From Emergencia sp. (GTDB lineage: Bacteria > Bacillota > Clostridia > Peptostreptococcales > Anaerovoracaceae), in the NCBI GenBank assembly GCA_022767345.1, contig JALEOD010000048.1:1-64000 (forward strand): DNA of 64,000 bases, in the 5' to 3' direction. The notes under the pieces are model-generated. The model was not told the origin of the DNA and did no database searches. It was given only the letters and a program-made list of their open reading frames with translations. Below are positions 17,046 through 27,009 of the stretch, piece by piece. Numbering within the stretch: position 1 is the stretch's first letter; each line of letters opens with the position of its first letter. Made by a program: the position numbers and the translations under genes.

Positions 17046-18839
17046 ATGGAAATAAAGGATTCTTCCAATTTAAAGTTATATCAGTGGATTGCCCGTCTGG
17101 TGTTTTCAATTGATAAAAAGACAGTTGCCTTTTGGCTTACTTTAAACGGACTATTATGTATTTTGCCGGCAATTGCACTGCTTTTAAATAAAAGAATTTT
17201 GGCGATCATTGCTGGATTTTTAAATACAGGTGCTGGGGTCTTTGAGGATGTGCTGCCGTATATTATTTTTTACGGCGCGGTGCTGACCATAAGCGGATTA
17301 TCGGCGAGAATCAACAGTGGGTTTCTGTATTTTCGTATGTATGACTCCTATTATCTGGGATTACAGGAACTTCTGATGGATTTTTTTCAGAGGATGCCCA
17401 TGGACATGCTCTTTCAGAAGGAAATCAATGACGAGTATAATGCGGTCATTCGCCGTGCCGGTGCGCTGACCGATGTAACCAGCGCCGCATGTGATCTTTT
17501 GGGGAAGGGCTTCGGCATTCTGGCGCTTTTGGTGACCGCTGCCAGCGTGTCTCCGTTCATTGCGCTGTTTATTCTGTGCTATCTGGCGGTACTGCTGTAT
17601 CTCAATCACCGTATGACAAAAAAGCTGGAAGAATTTGAAAAAAGCTATGCGCCGGCAGAGCGGCGGCTTCGTGAAATCAAGCTGATGCCTATGCAGCCCA
17701 ATGTGGCAAAGGAAACCAGAGTATACAAAAGTCAGAAACGCATGATGGAACAGTTTGATAAATTTTACAGTGAAGTGGAGAAAGCGGAACTGATTTATAA
17801 CAGAAGCATCGGAAGGGCGGGAATTCTCAGCAGTGTATTTTTGTATCTGTTCATGGGAGGTATTTTACTGTTCTGTCTGCAGGGCATTTTCAGAGGAGTG
17901 ATAACAGTAGAAGAATTTATCATGATTTTTACACTGTGCGGCAATCTGGGCGGATATGTAACGGTTATTTCGGAGGGCTCCATCAATATGCACAGAGGTA
18001 TTTTTGCGTTGAAACGGCAGAAGGATTTTATGGAGCTGGTTGAGGCGGAAACTGCGCGCAGAGAGAAAGCTGCACTGCCTGCGGGAGAGCCGGCTGCGCC
18101 GGAAATCGCTGTTTGTGCAGAGGATTTATGCTTTGCATATAAAAATAACCGGCAGGTACTGCACAATATTAATCTATCGATTCCAAAGGGACAGATAGTA
18201 GCGCTGGTCGGGGAGAACGGCAGCGGAAAGTCTACGCTGGTGCAGGTTCTGATGGGCATTTATCCTCCAGACAGCGGACAGGTTTTTCATGCGGGGACAA
18301 TCGGTACATTTTTTCAGGATTTCTATATTTTGCATAAGTCGGTCAGAGAAAATGTAGGAATGGGAAATGTTTCGGAAATAGAAAATCGCCAGATGGTGCA
18401 GGAAGCCATTGTAAAGGGCGGCGCAGAGAAACTGGTGGAAAGACTGCCGCAGCAGATGGATACCCTTCTCCGCAAGGAAGTTTACCCTGAAGGTGTGGAA
18501 CTATCCGGCGGCGAACGGCAGAAAATCGGTATTGCCAGAGCATCTATGGGGTATCATGATATTCTGATTTTAGATGAGCCTGCCTCAGCTCTCGACCCTA
18601 TTGCGGAACTTGAGCAGTTTCAGCGAATCAAGGAGAATCTGGAAGGGAATACTGCGATTCTGATCAGCCATCGAATTGGATTTGCACAGCTGGCAGATCG
18701 GATTCTGGTACTTGATCAGGGGAGAATCGCAGAGGATGGAACCCATGAGATGCTGATGAAGGAAGGCGGTTTATATGCTGCCATGTATAAGCAGCAGGCG
18801 GCATGGTATCAGAAGGAAGGCGGACAGGATGAAGCGTAA
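17046..18839 (+). CDS. ABC transporter, fused permease and ATP-binding protein (heterodimer subunit 1)
   Basis: 597-aa half-exporter with an N-terminal membrane domain of about six helices (residues 25-330). The ATPase follows: Walker A V-G-E-N-G-S-G-K-S at about 388-396, signature L-S-G-G-E-R-Q near 486, Walker B L-I-L-D-E-P-A. The ATG has AAGGAGC upstream. It overlaps the second half-exporter by 11 bp, so the two form a heterodimeric export pump of the MsbA/BmrCD/lantibiotic-exporter type. No precursor peptide or modification enzyme is adjacent, so the substrate is unknown. Confidence 0.93.
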   Translation: MEIKDSSNLKLYQWIARLVFSIDKKTVAFWLTLNGLLCILPAIALLLNKRILAIIAGFLNTGAGVFEDVLPYIIFYGAVLTISGLSARINSGFLYFRMYDSYYLGLQELLMDFFQRMPMDMLFQKEINDEYNAVIRRAGALTDVTSAACDLLGKGFGILALLVTAASVSPFIALFILCYLAVLLYLNHRMTKKLEEFEKSYAPAERRLREIKLMPMQPNVAKETRVYKSQKRMMEQFDKFYSEVEKAELIYNRSIGRAGILSSVFLYLFMGGILLFCLQGIFRGVITVEEFIMIFTLCGNLGGYVTVISEGSINMHRGIFALKRQKDFMELVEAETARREKAALPAGEPAAPEIAVCAEDLCFAYKNNRQVLHNINLSIPKGQIVALVGENGSGKSTLVQVLMGIYPPDSGQVFHAGTIGTFFQDFYILHKSVRENVGMGNVSEIENRQMVQEAIVKGGAEKLVERLPQQMDTLLRKEVYPEGVELSGGERQKIGIARASMGYHDILILDEPASALDPIAELEQFQRIKENLEGNTAILISHRIGFAQLADRILVLDQGRIAEDGTHEMLMKEGGLYAAMYKQQAAWYQKEGGQDEA

Positions 18840-20652
18840 AAAAGACGGACTTTCAGCGGGCGACCGCATTCATATCGTAAAAAAGGCATTGGGACTGAGC
18901 ATTTGTGTGAAAGGCTGGGATTCGATTCTCGTCAATGTGCTTGGCTGGTTTGCAGCTTTTCTTCCAGTAATCAGCGCAAGATATTTGGAGCAGCTGACGA
19001 ATCAGCTGTACCTGCTGGTCAGCGGAAATGCGCCTGGAAAAATGGAAAGGGAAATTATTTTTCTTTTTACAATGCTGATCGTACTTTTTGTCGTGCAGGC
19101 GTTATTTGATTGTTTGAGTCAGCATATGCTGCGCATGGATACGACCAAAACGGAACGCTTTGTGGCACGAACAATTATGGAATGCAAATGCAATGTCAAA
19201 TTTCATTATATCGAAAACAATGATGGATTTCGCCAGAAACTATCTTTTGTAGAAGAGTATGCCGGGGAGTACACGGCAAGGAGTATGCAGGATTTAATTT
19301 TGAATGTGCAGAGAGTCATTGCCATTGCAAGTGTGTCTGCTGAGCTGTTTCGCGTCAGCGGGATTATTGTAGCTGTGATATTTCTTACCTGTATTCCTGC
19401 AGCGATACTGTCTTACCTGCAAAGTGACGCGACTTATCGTTTCAGGACAAAGTGGATGCTGGAAGGGGACAGCGCTATTATGCAGTACCTGGCCTGTGTG
19501 CGCCCGGAGGCGATGAAGGATATTCGGCATTTCAAAGCGTACCCTTATCTAAAGCAGGAGTGGAAAAAAACTGCGGAGGAATACATAGAAAAAAAGGAAC
19601 GCCTGACGAAAAAACATGTGCGATATAATATGGCGGCAGATATTCTGCGCAATGCAGTTTATATTGTGATTTTGATTCTGGTAGGCAGGCAGATATACTT
19701 ACATCCTGAAGAGGGCGTGGGCGTTTTTATGCTGGTGCTCACTTTGTGCGGACGTTTGCAGAATCTGATTGGCAGCCTCCTTGTATCCCTGATGGAGTTC
19801 GGACAGAATATTTCTTATATGAAAGACTTTTTCGATTTGCGGGAACTGAGCATGGAGGAAAATACAGGCGAGGACAGCGGTCTTGAGGAAATTACTTTAG
19901 GATTTGATAAGGTAACCTTTTCCTATCCGGGATCAGACAGAAAGGCGATTGATAATCTGTCAGTTACGATTGGCGCCGGCGAAACCGTGGCAATTGTTGG
20001 TGAAAACGGCAGCGGCAAAAGCACCTTGATTAATCTGGTGATGGGATTTTATACGCCGCAGCAGGGGACGATTACCGTGAACGGTGCGCCTTTAGACGAT
20101 TTGCAGATTGGAAAAGTGCGGAAGTCTACAGCAGCAGTGTTTCAGGATTTTTGCCATTACGAAGGAACCATTCGAGAAAATATCGAAGCTTCGGAAAGGG
20201 CAGGCGCTGTAGATTCGGAGACGCTGGAAAAACTTTTGCAGGAGGCGAATATCAAGGAACTGGTCGACAGACAGCCCGGTGGATTAGAGGAAGAAATCGG
20301 ACAGTTCAGCAAGAATGGTAACAATCTGTCCGGCGGACAGTGGCAGAGAATTGCACTGGCAAGAGCGCTGTACAGAAGGAATACGAGACTTATGATTCTG
20401 GATGAACCTACTGCGGCGCTGGATCCGCTGGCAGAGGCAGAGCTGTATCGAAATTTCGCAGCCATGACCGAGGGAAAGACGACCCTGTTGATTTCTCACC
20501 GCTTAGGGATTACCCATCTGGTCGATCGTATTTTAGTGCTGCAGGAGGGGCGTTTGGTGGAGGATGGAACCCATGAGCAGCTTATGGAAAAAGATGGATA
20601 CTACGCGAAGATGTACCGGGCACAGGCGCAGTGGTATCAGGGAAATGAATAA
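18829..20652 (+). CDS. ABC transporter, fused permease and ATP-binding protein (heterodimer subunit 2)
   Basis: 607-aa second half-exporter: membrane domain (about 20-330), Walker A G-E-N-G-S-G-K-S near 391, signature L-S-G-G-Q-W-Q-R near 500, Walker B L-M-I-L-D-E-P-T. ATG 18829 lies inside the end of the first gene behind a GGAAGG site; the longer ORF from 18775 is rejected because no ribosome site precedes it. A terminator follows. A fragment of a close paralogue lies at 16526. Confidence 0.93.
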   Translation: MKRKKDGLSAGDRIHIVKKALGLSICVKGWDSILVNVLGWFAAFLPVISARYLEQLTNQLYLLVSGNAPGKMEREIIFLFTMLIVLFVVQALFDCLSQHMLRMDTTKTERFVARTIMECKCNVKFHYIENNDGFRQKLSFVEEYAGEYTARSMQDLILNVQRVIAIASVSAELFRVSGIIVAVIFLTCIPAAILSYLQSDATYRFRTKWMLEGDSAIMQYLACVRPEAMKDIRHFKAYPYLKQEWKKTAEEYIEKKERLTKKHVRYNMAADILRNAVYIVILILVGRQIYLHPEEGVGVFMLVLTLCGRLQNLIGSLLVSLMEFGQNISYMKDFFDLRELSMEENTGEDSGLEEITLGFDKVTFSYPGSDRKAIDNLSVTIGAGETVAIVGENGSGKSTLINLVMGFYTPQQGTITVNGAPLDDLQIGKVRKSTAAVFQDFCHYEGTIRENIEASERAGAVDSETLEKLLQEANIKELVDRQPGGLEEEIGQFSKNGNNLSGGQWQRIALARALYRRNTRLMILDEPTAALDPLAEAELYRNFAAMTEGKTTLLISHRLGITHLVDRILVLQEGRLVEDGTHEQLMEKDGYYAKMYRAQAQWYQGNE

Positions 20653-20673
20653 GTTGAGTTTTTATATATGTTG

Positions 20674-20730
20674 AACAGCCGTTTTGACAGTCGGTTAGAC
20701 AGTCGCTTTCAGGACGGCTGTTTTCTTTTG
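20674..20730 (+). terminator. Terminator after the ABC exporter pair
   Basis: AACAGCCGT / ACGGCTGTT stem around a long internal loop that contains a second small dyad, then TTCTTTT. Confidence 0.75.
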
Positions 20731-20957
20731 CTTAGGTTTGATTCAGTTGATTTGGGTTGGGGATTTGAGCTGGGATTTGAGCTGCCCCTTGTTTAAATTA
20801 ACTTAAACTTGACAAAAATATGTCGGGGGATCATATTTAGGGGAAATCTCCCCAAAGATGTTAAGATTTTTTTAAGAAACGCATAAGATTTCTTTTCGGG
20901 TTTATTTAAGAACTGTACTTTATGATAGAGATGTAAACAAACAAAGGAAGGGTAAAG
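20731..20957 (+). promoter_or_regulatory. Leader/promoter region of the glycosylation operon
   Basis: No gene. Contains a duplicated GATTTGAGCTG near 20762, TTAAGATTT (20859) and ATAAGATTTC (20882) in direct orientation, and a TATGAT -10-like box about 20 bp before the ribosome site. The direct repeats could bind an OmpR-type regulator. Details uncertain. Confidence 0.35.
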
Positions 20958-23429
20958 ATGGAGACGTTAGAGAACAGCAGGGGCTGGGAAAAGAGAATAG
21001 GACGGGCAGGAGCGGAAATTCTTCCGTACCTTTTACTGACGGGACTTACATTTCTGCTTCTTTACCTGCCTGTGGAGCAGGGAGCAATCTTTGGATCAGA
21101 AGGGGATTGGTACAGTCAGCACGTAGGAGCTGCGGAAGCGCTGAGGCAGACGATGCTCTCAGCAAAGGGGATTTTTCCTCAGTTTGTCGGAATCGGCGGA
21201 GGGATTAACGCATATGATTTGGCTTACTACGGACTGCTCAGGCCGGACGTGCTGATATCTGTTCTGATGCCGAATGTCGGGATGAGAGAGATTATTTCCG
21301 CCTACGCGGCGGCAGAGGCGGTGGCAAGTGTCAATGTTACCTACCTCTGGCTTAAGGGGAAAAATTTTACCATACAGCATGCTTTTGCAGGCGCTGTGCT
21401 TATGGCGGCAGCTACTTGCTTCTTTCATGCGCACCACCAGATTATGTTCATCAACTATATGCCGTTTCTGGTGCTGGCATTGATGAGCATCGACCGAATT
21501 CTGTCAGGTAAAAACAGTCTGCTTTTAACAATTTCGCTGTTTCTTGTCTGCATACACAGCTTTTACTATGCGCCGACCTGTATGGTGGTATGTTTTCTAT
21601 ATTATTTACATCAGCTTGTAAATTCGGGAAATACTAGAAAAGAAGCCATACAAGTGACGGTGAAAACTGCGCTTGCGGTTATAGTGGCTATTTGTTTGGC
21701 TGCGGTGCTGCTGATTCCAACGGGACTTGCGATTTTGTCGACAGAAAAAGACGCAGGGATTTTTGCAAAAGAAACGCTGGAGACCATTAATTTGACTTTC
21801 AGCGGGCTTTTGTACCAACCTTACAGCTGCGGTATGACGATGATTACTTTGTATTTGCTGCTGTTATCGCTGTGGGACAAGCAGAAACGGTGGCTGGCGG
21901 CGGTGGTGCTTCTGATACTCATGGTGCCTGCCATCTGGTATGCATTCAGCGGGTTTCTCTACGCCAGAGAAAAGATACTGATTCCACTGGTGCCTCTGAT
22001 TGTCTGGATTTGCACGGATACTTTGACAAAGATATCAGCGGGAAAGCAGAAAGTGCTGCTATTGCCCGCACTTCTGTGTGCTGTGCCCATACTGCTTAGA
22101 ACAGAAACGCAATGGGGACTGCCGGTTCTGGCAGATGGACTGATTGTACTGGTATGGGTGCTGGTGCAAAGAATGGGGAAAATTCCCCAAAGAACAAAGA
22201 ATATGTTGACTGCGGCGATGCTGCTGATACCTCTCTGTGTCAATTTTGGCGTAAACAAGGAGTTGGAGCACTGGCTGCAGAAAGATGATATGCGGCAGAG
22301 CTGGTTTTCCTTTGGAGATATCACGATGTTTGCTTCAGAGCCGCTGTACCGATTCGACTATCTCAGCAACAACTATGTCAACAGCAACGTACTGCCGGAC
22401 GGCGCCCTGAACAAAACCGCCATGTATTCCTCGGTAACCAGTGATCGCTATGGGGAATTTTATTACGATACTATGGGCAATCCAATCAGTCTGCGGAATC
22501 GGGTAGTTCTCATGCCCAATCAGAACAGCCTCTTCAATTATTTTATGGGAATCAGGTATGTTTTGACCGGAGAACAACAGGTGCCTTACGGTTACGAAAC
22601 TGTCTTTAAGCGAAACGGATACGTCCTCGCAGAAAATCCTGACGTGCTGCCCATGTGTTATGGTACAGACCGGGTGGTAATGGAAGACGAAGGCGGCAGC
22701 GCAGCGTTCCCGTATACCATGGCTAAGCTTTGCGGCGTGTCTGTGAAAGAAGAAAATCCGGCAGAGTACTTTGAGGAAAACTTCCCTTTGACTTATGATG
22801 AGGGAACGGAAGGAAAGCACACGGTACACCTGAAAGAAATGCTGAAGGACAAAGCCCTTGTCATCAGCTTTCATATAGACAGGAAGGACGACAGGCAGGT
22901 GCTCATCAATATCAATGGAATGGCGAACAATCTGTCTTCCTGGTATGCGCCGTATCCCAACGAACATTACGATTTTACTTATGTGCTGTCAGACGCGGAA
23001 GGACTTTCGCAGCTGGAAATTGTCATGAGCAAGAGCCGCTATGATATTGAAAATCTGAAAGTTTATACCATAGACATTCCAAAGGCTGAGACACAGGACA
23101 CCGCGGTGCCGACCATTACAAAGGATTTTCATGCAAATGGCAGCGACATATTTGATGGAACAGTAAAAATGAAAAAAGATGGCTACTTTGTTACATCTTA
23201 TCCATATAAAAAGGGTTTTCGGATTTTGGTGGATGGAAAAGCGCAAAAGGCTGAGAAAGTCAATACCGCTTTTGTAGGATTTCTTCTGGAAAAGGGAAAT
23301 CATCACATTAAAATCAGCTATGAAGCGCCGGGCTTTAAAGTGGGAGCGGGACTCAGCGCGGCAGCAGCGGCAGTGCTTCTGATATCACAAATCATAGTAT
23401 TTTTTAGGGAAAGGAAAAGGGAAAAATGA
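20958..23429 (+). CDS. YfhO family membrane protein (surface polymer glycosylation)
   Basis: 823-aa polytopic membrane protein with about a dozen helices in the first 430 residues, a large extracytoplasmic domain (about 440-790) and a final C-terminal helix followed by a basic tail. YfhO proteins are GT-C-like transferases. In Bacillus and Listeria they work with a CsbB-type lipid-linked sugar synthase and a GtcA-type flippase to decorate teichoic acids. Exactly those two partners follow, overlapping by 4 and 8 bp. The sugar and acceptor are not determinable here. GGAAGG precedes the ATG. Confidence 0.9.
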   Translation: METLENSRGWEKRIGRAGAEILPYLLLTGLTFLLLYLPVEQGAIFGSEGDWYSQHVGAAEALRQTMLSAKGIFPQFVGIGGGINAYDLAYYGLLRPDVLISVLMPNVGMREIISAYAAAEAVASVNVTYLWLKGKNFTIQHAFAGAVLMAAATCFFHAHHQIMFINYMPFLVLALMSIDRILSGKNSLLLTISLFLVCIHSFYYAPTCMVVCFLYYLHQLVNSGNTRKEAIQVTVKTALAVIVAICLAAVLLIPTGLAILSTEKDAGIFAKETLETINLTFSGLLYQPYSCGMTMITLYLLLLSLWDKQKRWLAAVVLLILMVPAIWYAFSGFLYAREKILIPLVPLIVWICTDTLTKISAGKQKVLLLPALLCAVPILLRTETQWGLPVLADGLIVLVWVLVQRMGKIPQRTKNMLTAAMLLIPLCVNFGVNKELEHWLQKDDMRQSWFSFGDITMFASEPLYRFDYLSNNYVNSNVLPDGALNKTAMYSSVTSDRYGEFYYDTMGNPISLRNRVVLMPNQNSLFNYFMGIRYVLTGEQQVPYGYETVFKRNGYVLAENPDVLPMCYGTDRVVMEDEGGSAAFPYTMAKLCGVSVKEENPAEYFEENFPLTYDEGTEGKHTVHLKEMLKDKALVISFHIDRKDDRQVLININGMANNLSSWYAPYPNEHYDFTYVLSDAEGLSQLEIVMSKSRYDIENLKVYTIDIPKAETQDTAVPTITKDFHANGSDIFDGTVKMKKDGYFVTSYPYKKGFRILVDGKAQKAEKVNTAFVGFLLEKGNHHIKISYEAPGFKVGAGLSAAAAAVLLISQIIVFFRERKREK

Positions 23430-23824
23430 AGAAATTACAGGAATCACAGATTGTCCGTTATATCATGACGGGCGGCATGACAACAGGGATCAACTACATC
23501 ATTTACATCGGGCTGATGGCCCTTTCCGTCAACTATCTGATGGCGAACACCATCGCATGGCTGGGAGCTGTAACCTTTGCCTATTTCGCTAACAGGGAAG
23601 TGGTCTTTCATTCCAAAGGGGATAGAAAACAAGAGTTTCTCCAGTTTTTTTCTCTGCGCGCGGCAACGCTGGTCATTGAAAATCTGCTGCTTCTGCTCCT
23701 GGTAGACTTTATTGGCGCAGGAAGTCTTGTATCAAAGATTCTCGTCAGTGTAATTACAGTAGTGCTCAACTACTTTGCCTGCAAATACAGCATTTTTAAA
23801 CAAGGGGGAGTTTCACATGAATAA
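23426..23824 (+). CDS. GtcA family protein (putative lipid-linked sugar flippase)
   Basis: 132 aa with four predicted membrane helices and the small GtrA/GtcA fold: an early R-Y-x-x-x-G-G motif, then F-x-x-N-R-x-x-V-F after helix 2. The family is thought to move undecaprenyl-phosphate sugars across the membrane. It starts within the last codons of the YfhO gene (ATGA) and overlaps the next gene by 8 bp, so all three are translated together. Confidence 0.92.
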   Translation: MKKLQESQIVRYIMTGGMTTGINYIIYIGLMALSVNYLMANTIAWLGAVTFAYFANREVVFHSKGDRKQEFLQFFSLRAATLVIENLLLLLLVDFIGAGSLVSKILVSVITVVLNYFACKYSIFKQGGVSHE

Positions 23825-24755
23825 GAGAGATTTAATCAGTGTTATCGTTCCTTGCTATAACGAGGAAGAATCATTACCTTTATTTTACATTGAAACAGGA
23901 AAGGTGCTGCGCCAGATGACGGAGGTGGATTACGAATTAATCTTCGTAGACGATGGGAGCAGCGATAACACCAGAACCATTATGAAGAATCTGGCTGAAA
24001 AGGATGAAAAAGTGCGCTATGTGGTGTTTTCCAGAAATTTTGGAAAGGAAGCGGCCATGTACGCAGGACTCAGAGAAGCCGGAGGTGACTATAGTGTGAT
24101 TATGGATGCGGATCTGCAGCACCCGCCGGCACTGCTTCCCGAGATGTACAAGGTTGTCAGTAGCGGGGACTACGACTGCTGCGGCGGACTTCGCATGAGT
24201 CGTGAGGGAGACGGTTTTCTGCGCAGCCTGTTTTCCAAAGCCTTTTACAAAATCAGCAAGGGGCTGACGCACATGGATATGACCGATGGACACGGTGATT
24301 TCCGCATGATAAGCCGCTCGGTAGTAGATGCGATTCTGGAAATGAAAGAATACAATCGATATATGAAGGGACTTTTTTCCTTTGTAGGCTTTGACACCAA
24401 GTGGATTGAGTATGAGGGTGTGGAACGGGCGATGGGCTGTACCAAATGGAGTTTTAAGAGCTTGTTCGCTTATGCATTTGAGGGAATACTTTCCTTTTCA
24501 ACAGCGCCGCTGAAGATGGCGGGGCTAATGGGACTTTTCCTCTTTCTTGCCGGTATGGTATTCATGGGGGTAAATTTGATTCAAAGTATCTGGGTGCCGG
24601 GAGCGGTGAGCAGTCTGGATGTGGTGCTCTTCGTGGTGCTGCTTCTGGGTAGCCTGCAAATGTTGTTCATCTACATTTTGGGCGCCTACCTGTCCAAAGA
24701 TTACCTGGAAAACAAGAGACGCCCTATCTATATCGTAAAGGAAAAAAGCTGCTGA
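23817..24755 (+). CDS. CsbB-like family 2 glycosyltransferase (membrane-bound polyprenyl-phosphate sugar synthase)
   Basis: 312 aa. The GT2 domain starts with V-I-V-P-C-Y-N-E-E. V-D-D-G-S-S-D (44-50) and M-D-A-D-L-Q-H-P-P (96-104) supply the nucleotide and metal ligands. Two C-terminal transmembrane helices (about 227-250 and 265-287) match CsbB/DPM1-like synthases that charge undecaprenyl phosphate with a sugar. ATG 23817 follows a GGGGGAG site; the upstream ATG at 23775 lies in gtcA and is rejected. Third member of the YfhO-GtcA-CsbB set. Confidence 0.93.
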   Translation: MNKRDLISVIVPCYNEEESLPLFYIETGKVLRQMTEVDYELIFVDDGSSDNTRTIMKNLAEKDEKVRYVVFSRNFGKEAAMYAGLREAGGDYSVIMDADLQHPPALLPEMYKVVSSGDYDCCGGLRMSREGDGFLRSLFSKAFYKISKGLTHMDMTDGHGDFRMISRSVVDAILEMKEYNRYMKGLFSFVGFDTKWIEYEGVERAMGCTKWSFKSLFAYAFEGILSFSTAPLKMAGLMGLFLFLAGMVFMGVNLIQSIWVPGAVSSLDVVLFVVLLLGSLQMLFIYILGAYLSKDYLENKRRPIYIVKEKSC

Positions 24756-24818
24756 CGCGGCGGCTGCGAGGATTTGCACAGAACTGCAAAGGATTTGCAG
24801 ACTGGAGCTGCGAACCGG

Positions 24819-26813
24819 TTATAAGGACTCCAGTGCGTCCAGACTGTGGACGGGACTGAAGCAGACATGATTCCGGCAGAGGTAGAAGTCGCTGCCCTCA
24901 GGGGGAATCTCATAGTTTTTTAAATAAGGAGATACTCTGTGTAGTGTCTCCTCTGTTTTTTTTGTTTTCAGCACTACGTCCATCTGAAGATCCCAAAGGC
25001 GGCACAGTGTATCCGCAGACAGGTTTTCCGCATCAGGCATGGTGCAGATGAGTTTTCCCTCTTCAAAGATATCCTGACTGACACTCCAAAGGTAAAAACT
25101 ATTACCAAAGGGATAATCACTGCAGGCTCTGTCCATGAAAGCAGTCTGCTTCTCCGCGGCCTCTTCCCAAAAGTTTTCTCCGGTAAGAAATGCCAGCTTT
25201 TTCATGACATGAGCGGCGACAGAATTTCCGGAAGGCATGGCCCCGTCGTAGGTTTCCTTCGGACGTAGAAAAAGCGTTTCGCTGTCGGCAGCGTAAAGGT
25301 AGCAGCCGCCTTCTCTGGAATCGAAAAACAGTTTTATCATGGTGCGTCCTATTCGGTCTGCACGTTCTAAAAAGATAGGATTAAAGGTTGTACTATAACA
25401 CTCTAAAAGTCCCCAAATATAAAAGGCGTAGTCATCCAGCGTTCCTGCAAAGGCATAATGTCCCTGACGCCATCTGGCGAAAAGTTTTCCTTCGTCTTGA
25501 AGATGGTTCCAGATAAAATCTGCCGCTGAAAGGGCGGCTTCCAGATAATCGGCATTTTTCAGCTGTCTTGCAGCTTTTGCTAAGGCCGCAATGGCGAGTC
25601 CATTCCAGCTGGTGAGAACCTTATCATCCTTGTGGAGCTGGGTGCGTTCCAGTCGGTAGTCGTATAGAATGCGCAGTACATCCTCATCGGGCAAAAGGCC
25701 GTGGTCTTTCGCTCTCAGAAGATTGGGGATATTTTTTCCCATAAAATTGCCCTGCGGTGTGATGTCGTACTGAGAGCAGAACGCCGCTGCAGGTTCCAGA
25801 TGAAGGACACTGCGAACTTCCTCTGGTGTGAAGAGGTAGTAAGTTCCCTCTTTACCATCACTGTCGGCATCCTGGCCGCAGTAAAAGCCTCCGTCAGAAT
25901 CATTCAGCTCTCGCAGCATATAGGCGGCAGTTTTATTCGCTATGGTTAGATAAAGGGGAGATTTTGTCTCATAGTAACACTGGCTGTATGCCATGAGCAG
26001 CATGGCATTGTCGTAGAGCATTTTTTCAAAATGGGGAACAAGCCACATATCATCGGTGGAGTATCGGCAGAAGCCGCCGCCGATGTGGTCAAAAATACCG
26101 CCCAGATACATCTGGGTTAGGGTCTTTTCTGCCATAGCCAGATATTTGTCGCCCTTTTTACTTTTTTGCGCCATGAGGAACAGCAGGTTGTGAGCAGCGG
26201 GAAACTTGGGACTGCTGCCAAATCCGCCGTACTTTCTGTCGAAGGTTTTTGTAAAGTGTGACAGTGCTTCTGCAATGGAATTCTCTGGGTTCTGCTTTGA
26301 CTGAGGTGCAGCAGCTTCCTGGTTTTGAAGGAAGGATACTACCTGACTGCCCTGGGCCAGAAGAGAGTCTCTGTCCTCGTGCCATTTCTGGGAGACGGCG
26401 GAGAGCAGTTCCAGAAGACCAATTTGACCGTATTTCGTATGTTTTGGAAAATAGGTGCCGGCGAAAAAAGGTGTTTTCTCAGGGGTCATGAAGATTGTCA
26501 GCGGCCAGCCGCCGGAACCGGTCATAGCCTGAGCGGCACGCATGTAGACGCTGTCGACATCGGGGCGCTCTTCCCGGTCCACCTTAATGGAAATAAAATG
26601 GTCCGTCAGGAAAGCCGCGACCTCTTCATCCTCAAAGGATTCGTGTGCCATGACATGGCACCAGTGGCAGGTGGAGTAGCCGATACTTAAGAATATAGGC
26701 AGATCCTTTTCTGCAGCCAGGGCAAAAGCTTCCTCACACCAGGGATACCAGTCTACCGGATTTTCGGCATGCTGCAGAAGATAAGGAGATTTTTCGTGTT
26801 TCAGATGATTCAT
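24819..26813 (-). CDS. yyaL: Thioredoxin-domain protein YyaL (DUF255 / SSP411 family)
   Basis: 664 aa, the usual length. The N-terminal thioredoxin-like domain (1-165) has the redox motif C49-H-W-C52 in the family context [10 protein letters not shown]. An (alpha/alpha)6 barrel resembling glycosidases or N-acylglucosamine epimerases follows, with F-G-x-x-P-K-F-P and H-F-E-K-M-L-Y-D-N. Substrate unknown in the family. AAAGGAC precedes the ATG. It is convergent with the CsbB gene, with only 63 bp between and no clear terminator there. Confidence 0.93.
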   Translation of the reverse strand: MNHLKHEKSPYLLQHAENPVDWYPWCEEAFALAAEKDLPIFLSIGYSTCHWCHVMAHESFEDEEVAAFLTDHFISIKVDREERPDVDSVYMRAAQAMTGSGGWPLTIFMTPEKTPFFAGTYFPKHTKYGQIGLLELLSAVSQKWHEDRDSLLAQGSQVVSFLQNQEAAAPQSKQNPENSIAEALSHFTKTFDRKYGGFGSSPKFPAAHNLLFLMAQKSKKGDKYLAMAEKTLTQMYLGGIFDHIGGGFCRYSTDDMWLVPHFEKMLYDNAMLLMAYSQCYYETKSPLYLTIANKTAAYMLRELNDSDGGFYCGQDADSDGKEGTYYLFTPEEVRSVLHLEPAAAFCSQYDITPQGNFMGKNIPNLLRAKDHGLLPDEDVLRILYDYRLERTQLHKDDKVLTSWNGLAIAALAKAARQLKNADYLEAALSAADFIWNHLQDEGKLFARWRQGHYAFAGTLDDYAFYIWGLLECYSTTFNPIFLERADRIGRTMIKLFFDSREGGCYLYAADSETLFLRPKETYDGAMPSGNSVAAHVMKKLAFLTGENFWEEAAEKQTAFMDRACSDYPFGNSFYLWSVSQDIFEEGKLICTMPDAENLSADTLCRLWDLQMDVVLKTKKTEETLHRVSPYLKNYEIPPEGSDFYLCRNHVCFSPVHSLDALESL

Positions 26814-26945
26814 AATAAAAACGTCCTTTCAAAACTTTTATATATTCCTTAGTATGACCGGTTTAGGGAAATTTAGACAGTGAAAAGACGCTGGGCATAT
26901 TGATGTCCTTTCTAAGGGTCGTTTTTTTATGGCAGTCATTTTTGC

Positions 26946-26976
26946 AAAAAAAGAGACTGCTCGCAGAACAGCCTCT
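26946..26976 (-). terminator. Terminator of the purine permease gene
   Basis: On the minus strand AGAGGCTG / CAGTCTCT followed by TTTTTTT (A-run 26946-26952). Confidence 0.8.
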
Positions 26977-27009
26977 TACTTTTACGAAATAGTGTGTGCG
27001 CTTGCCTAT

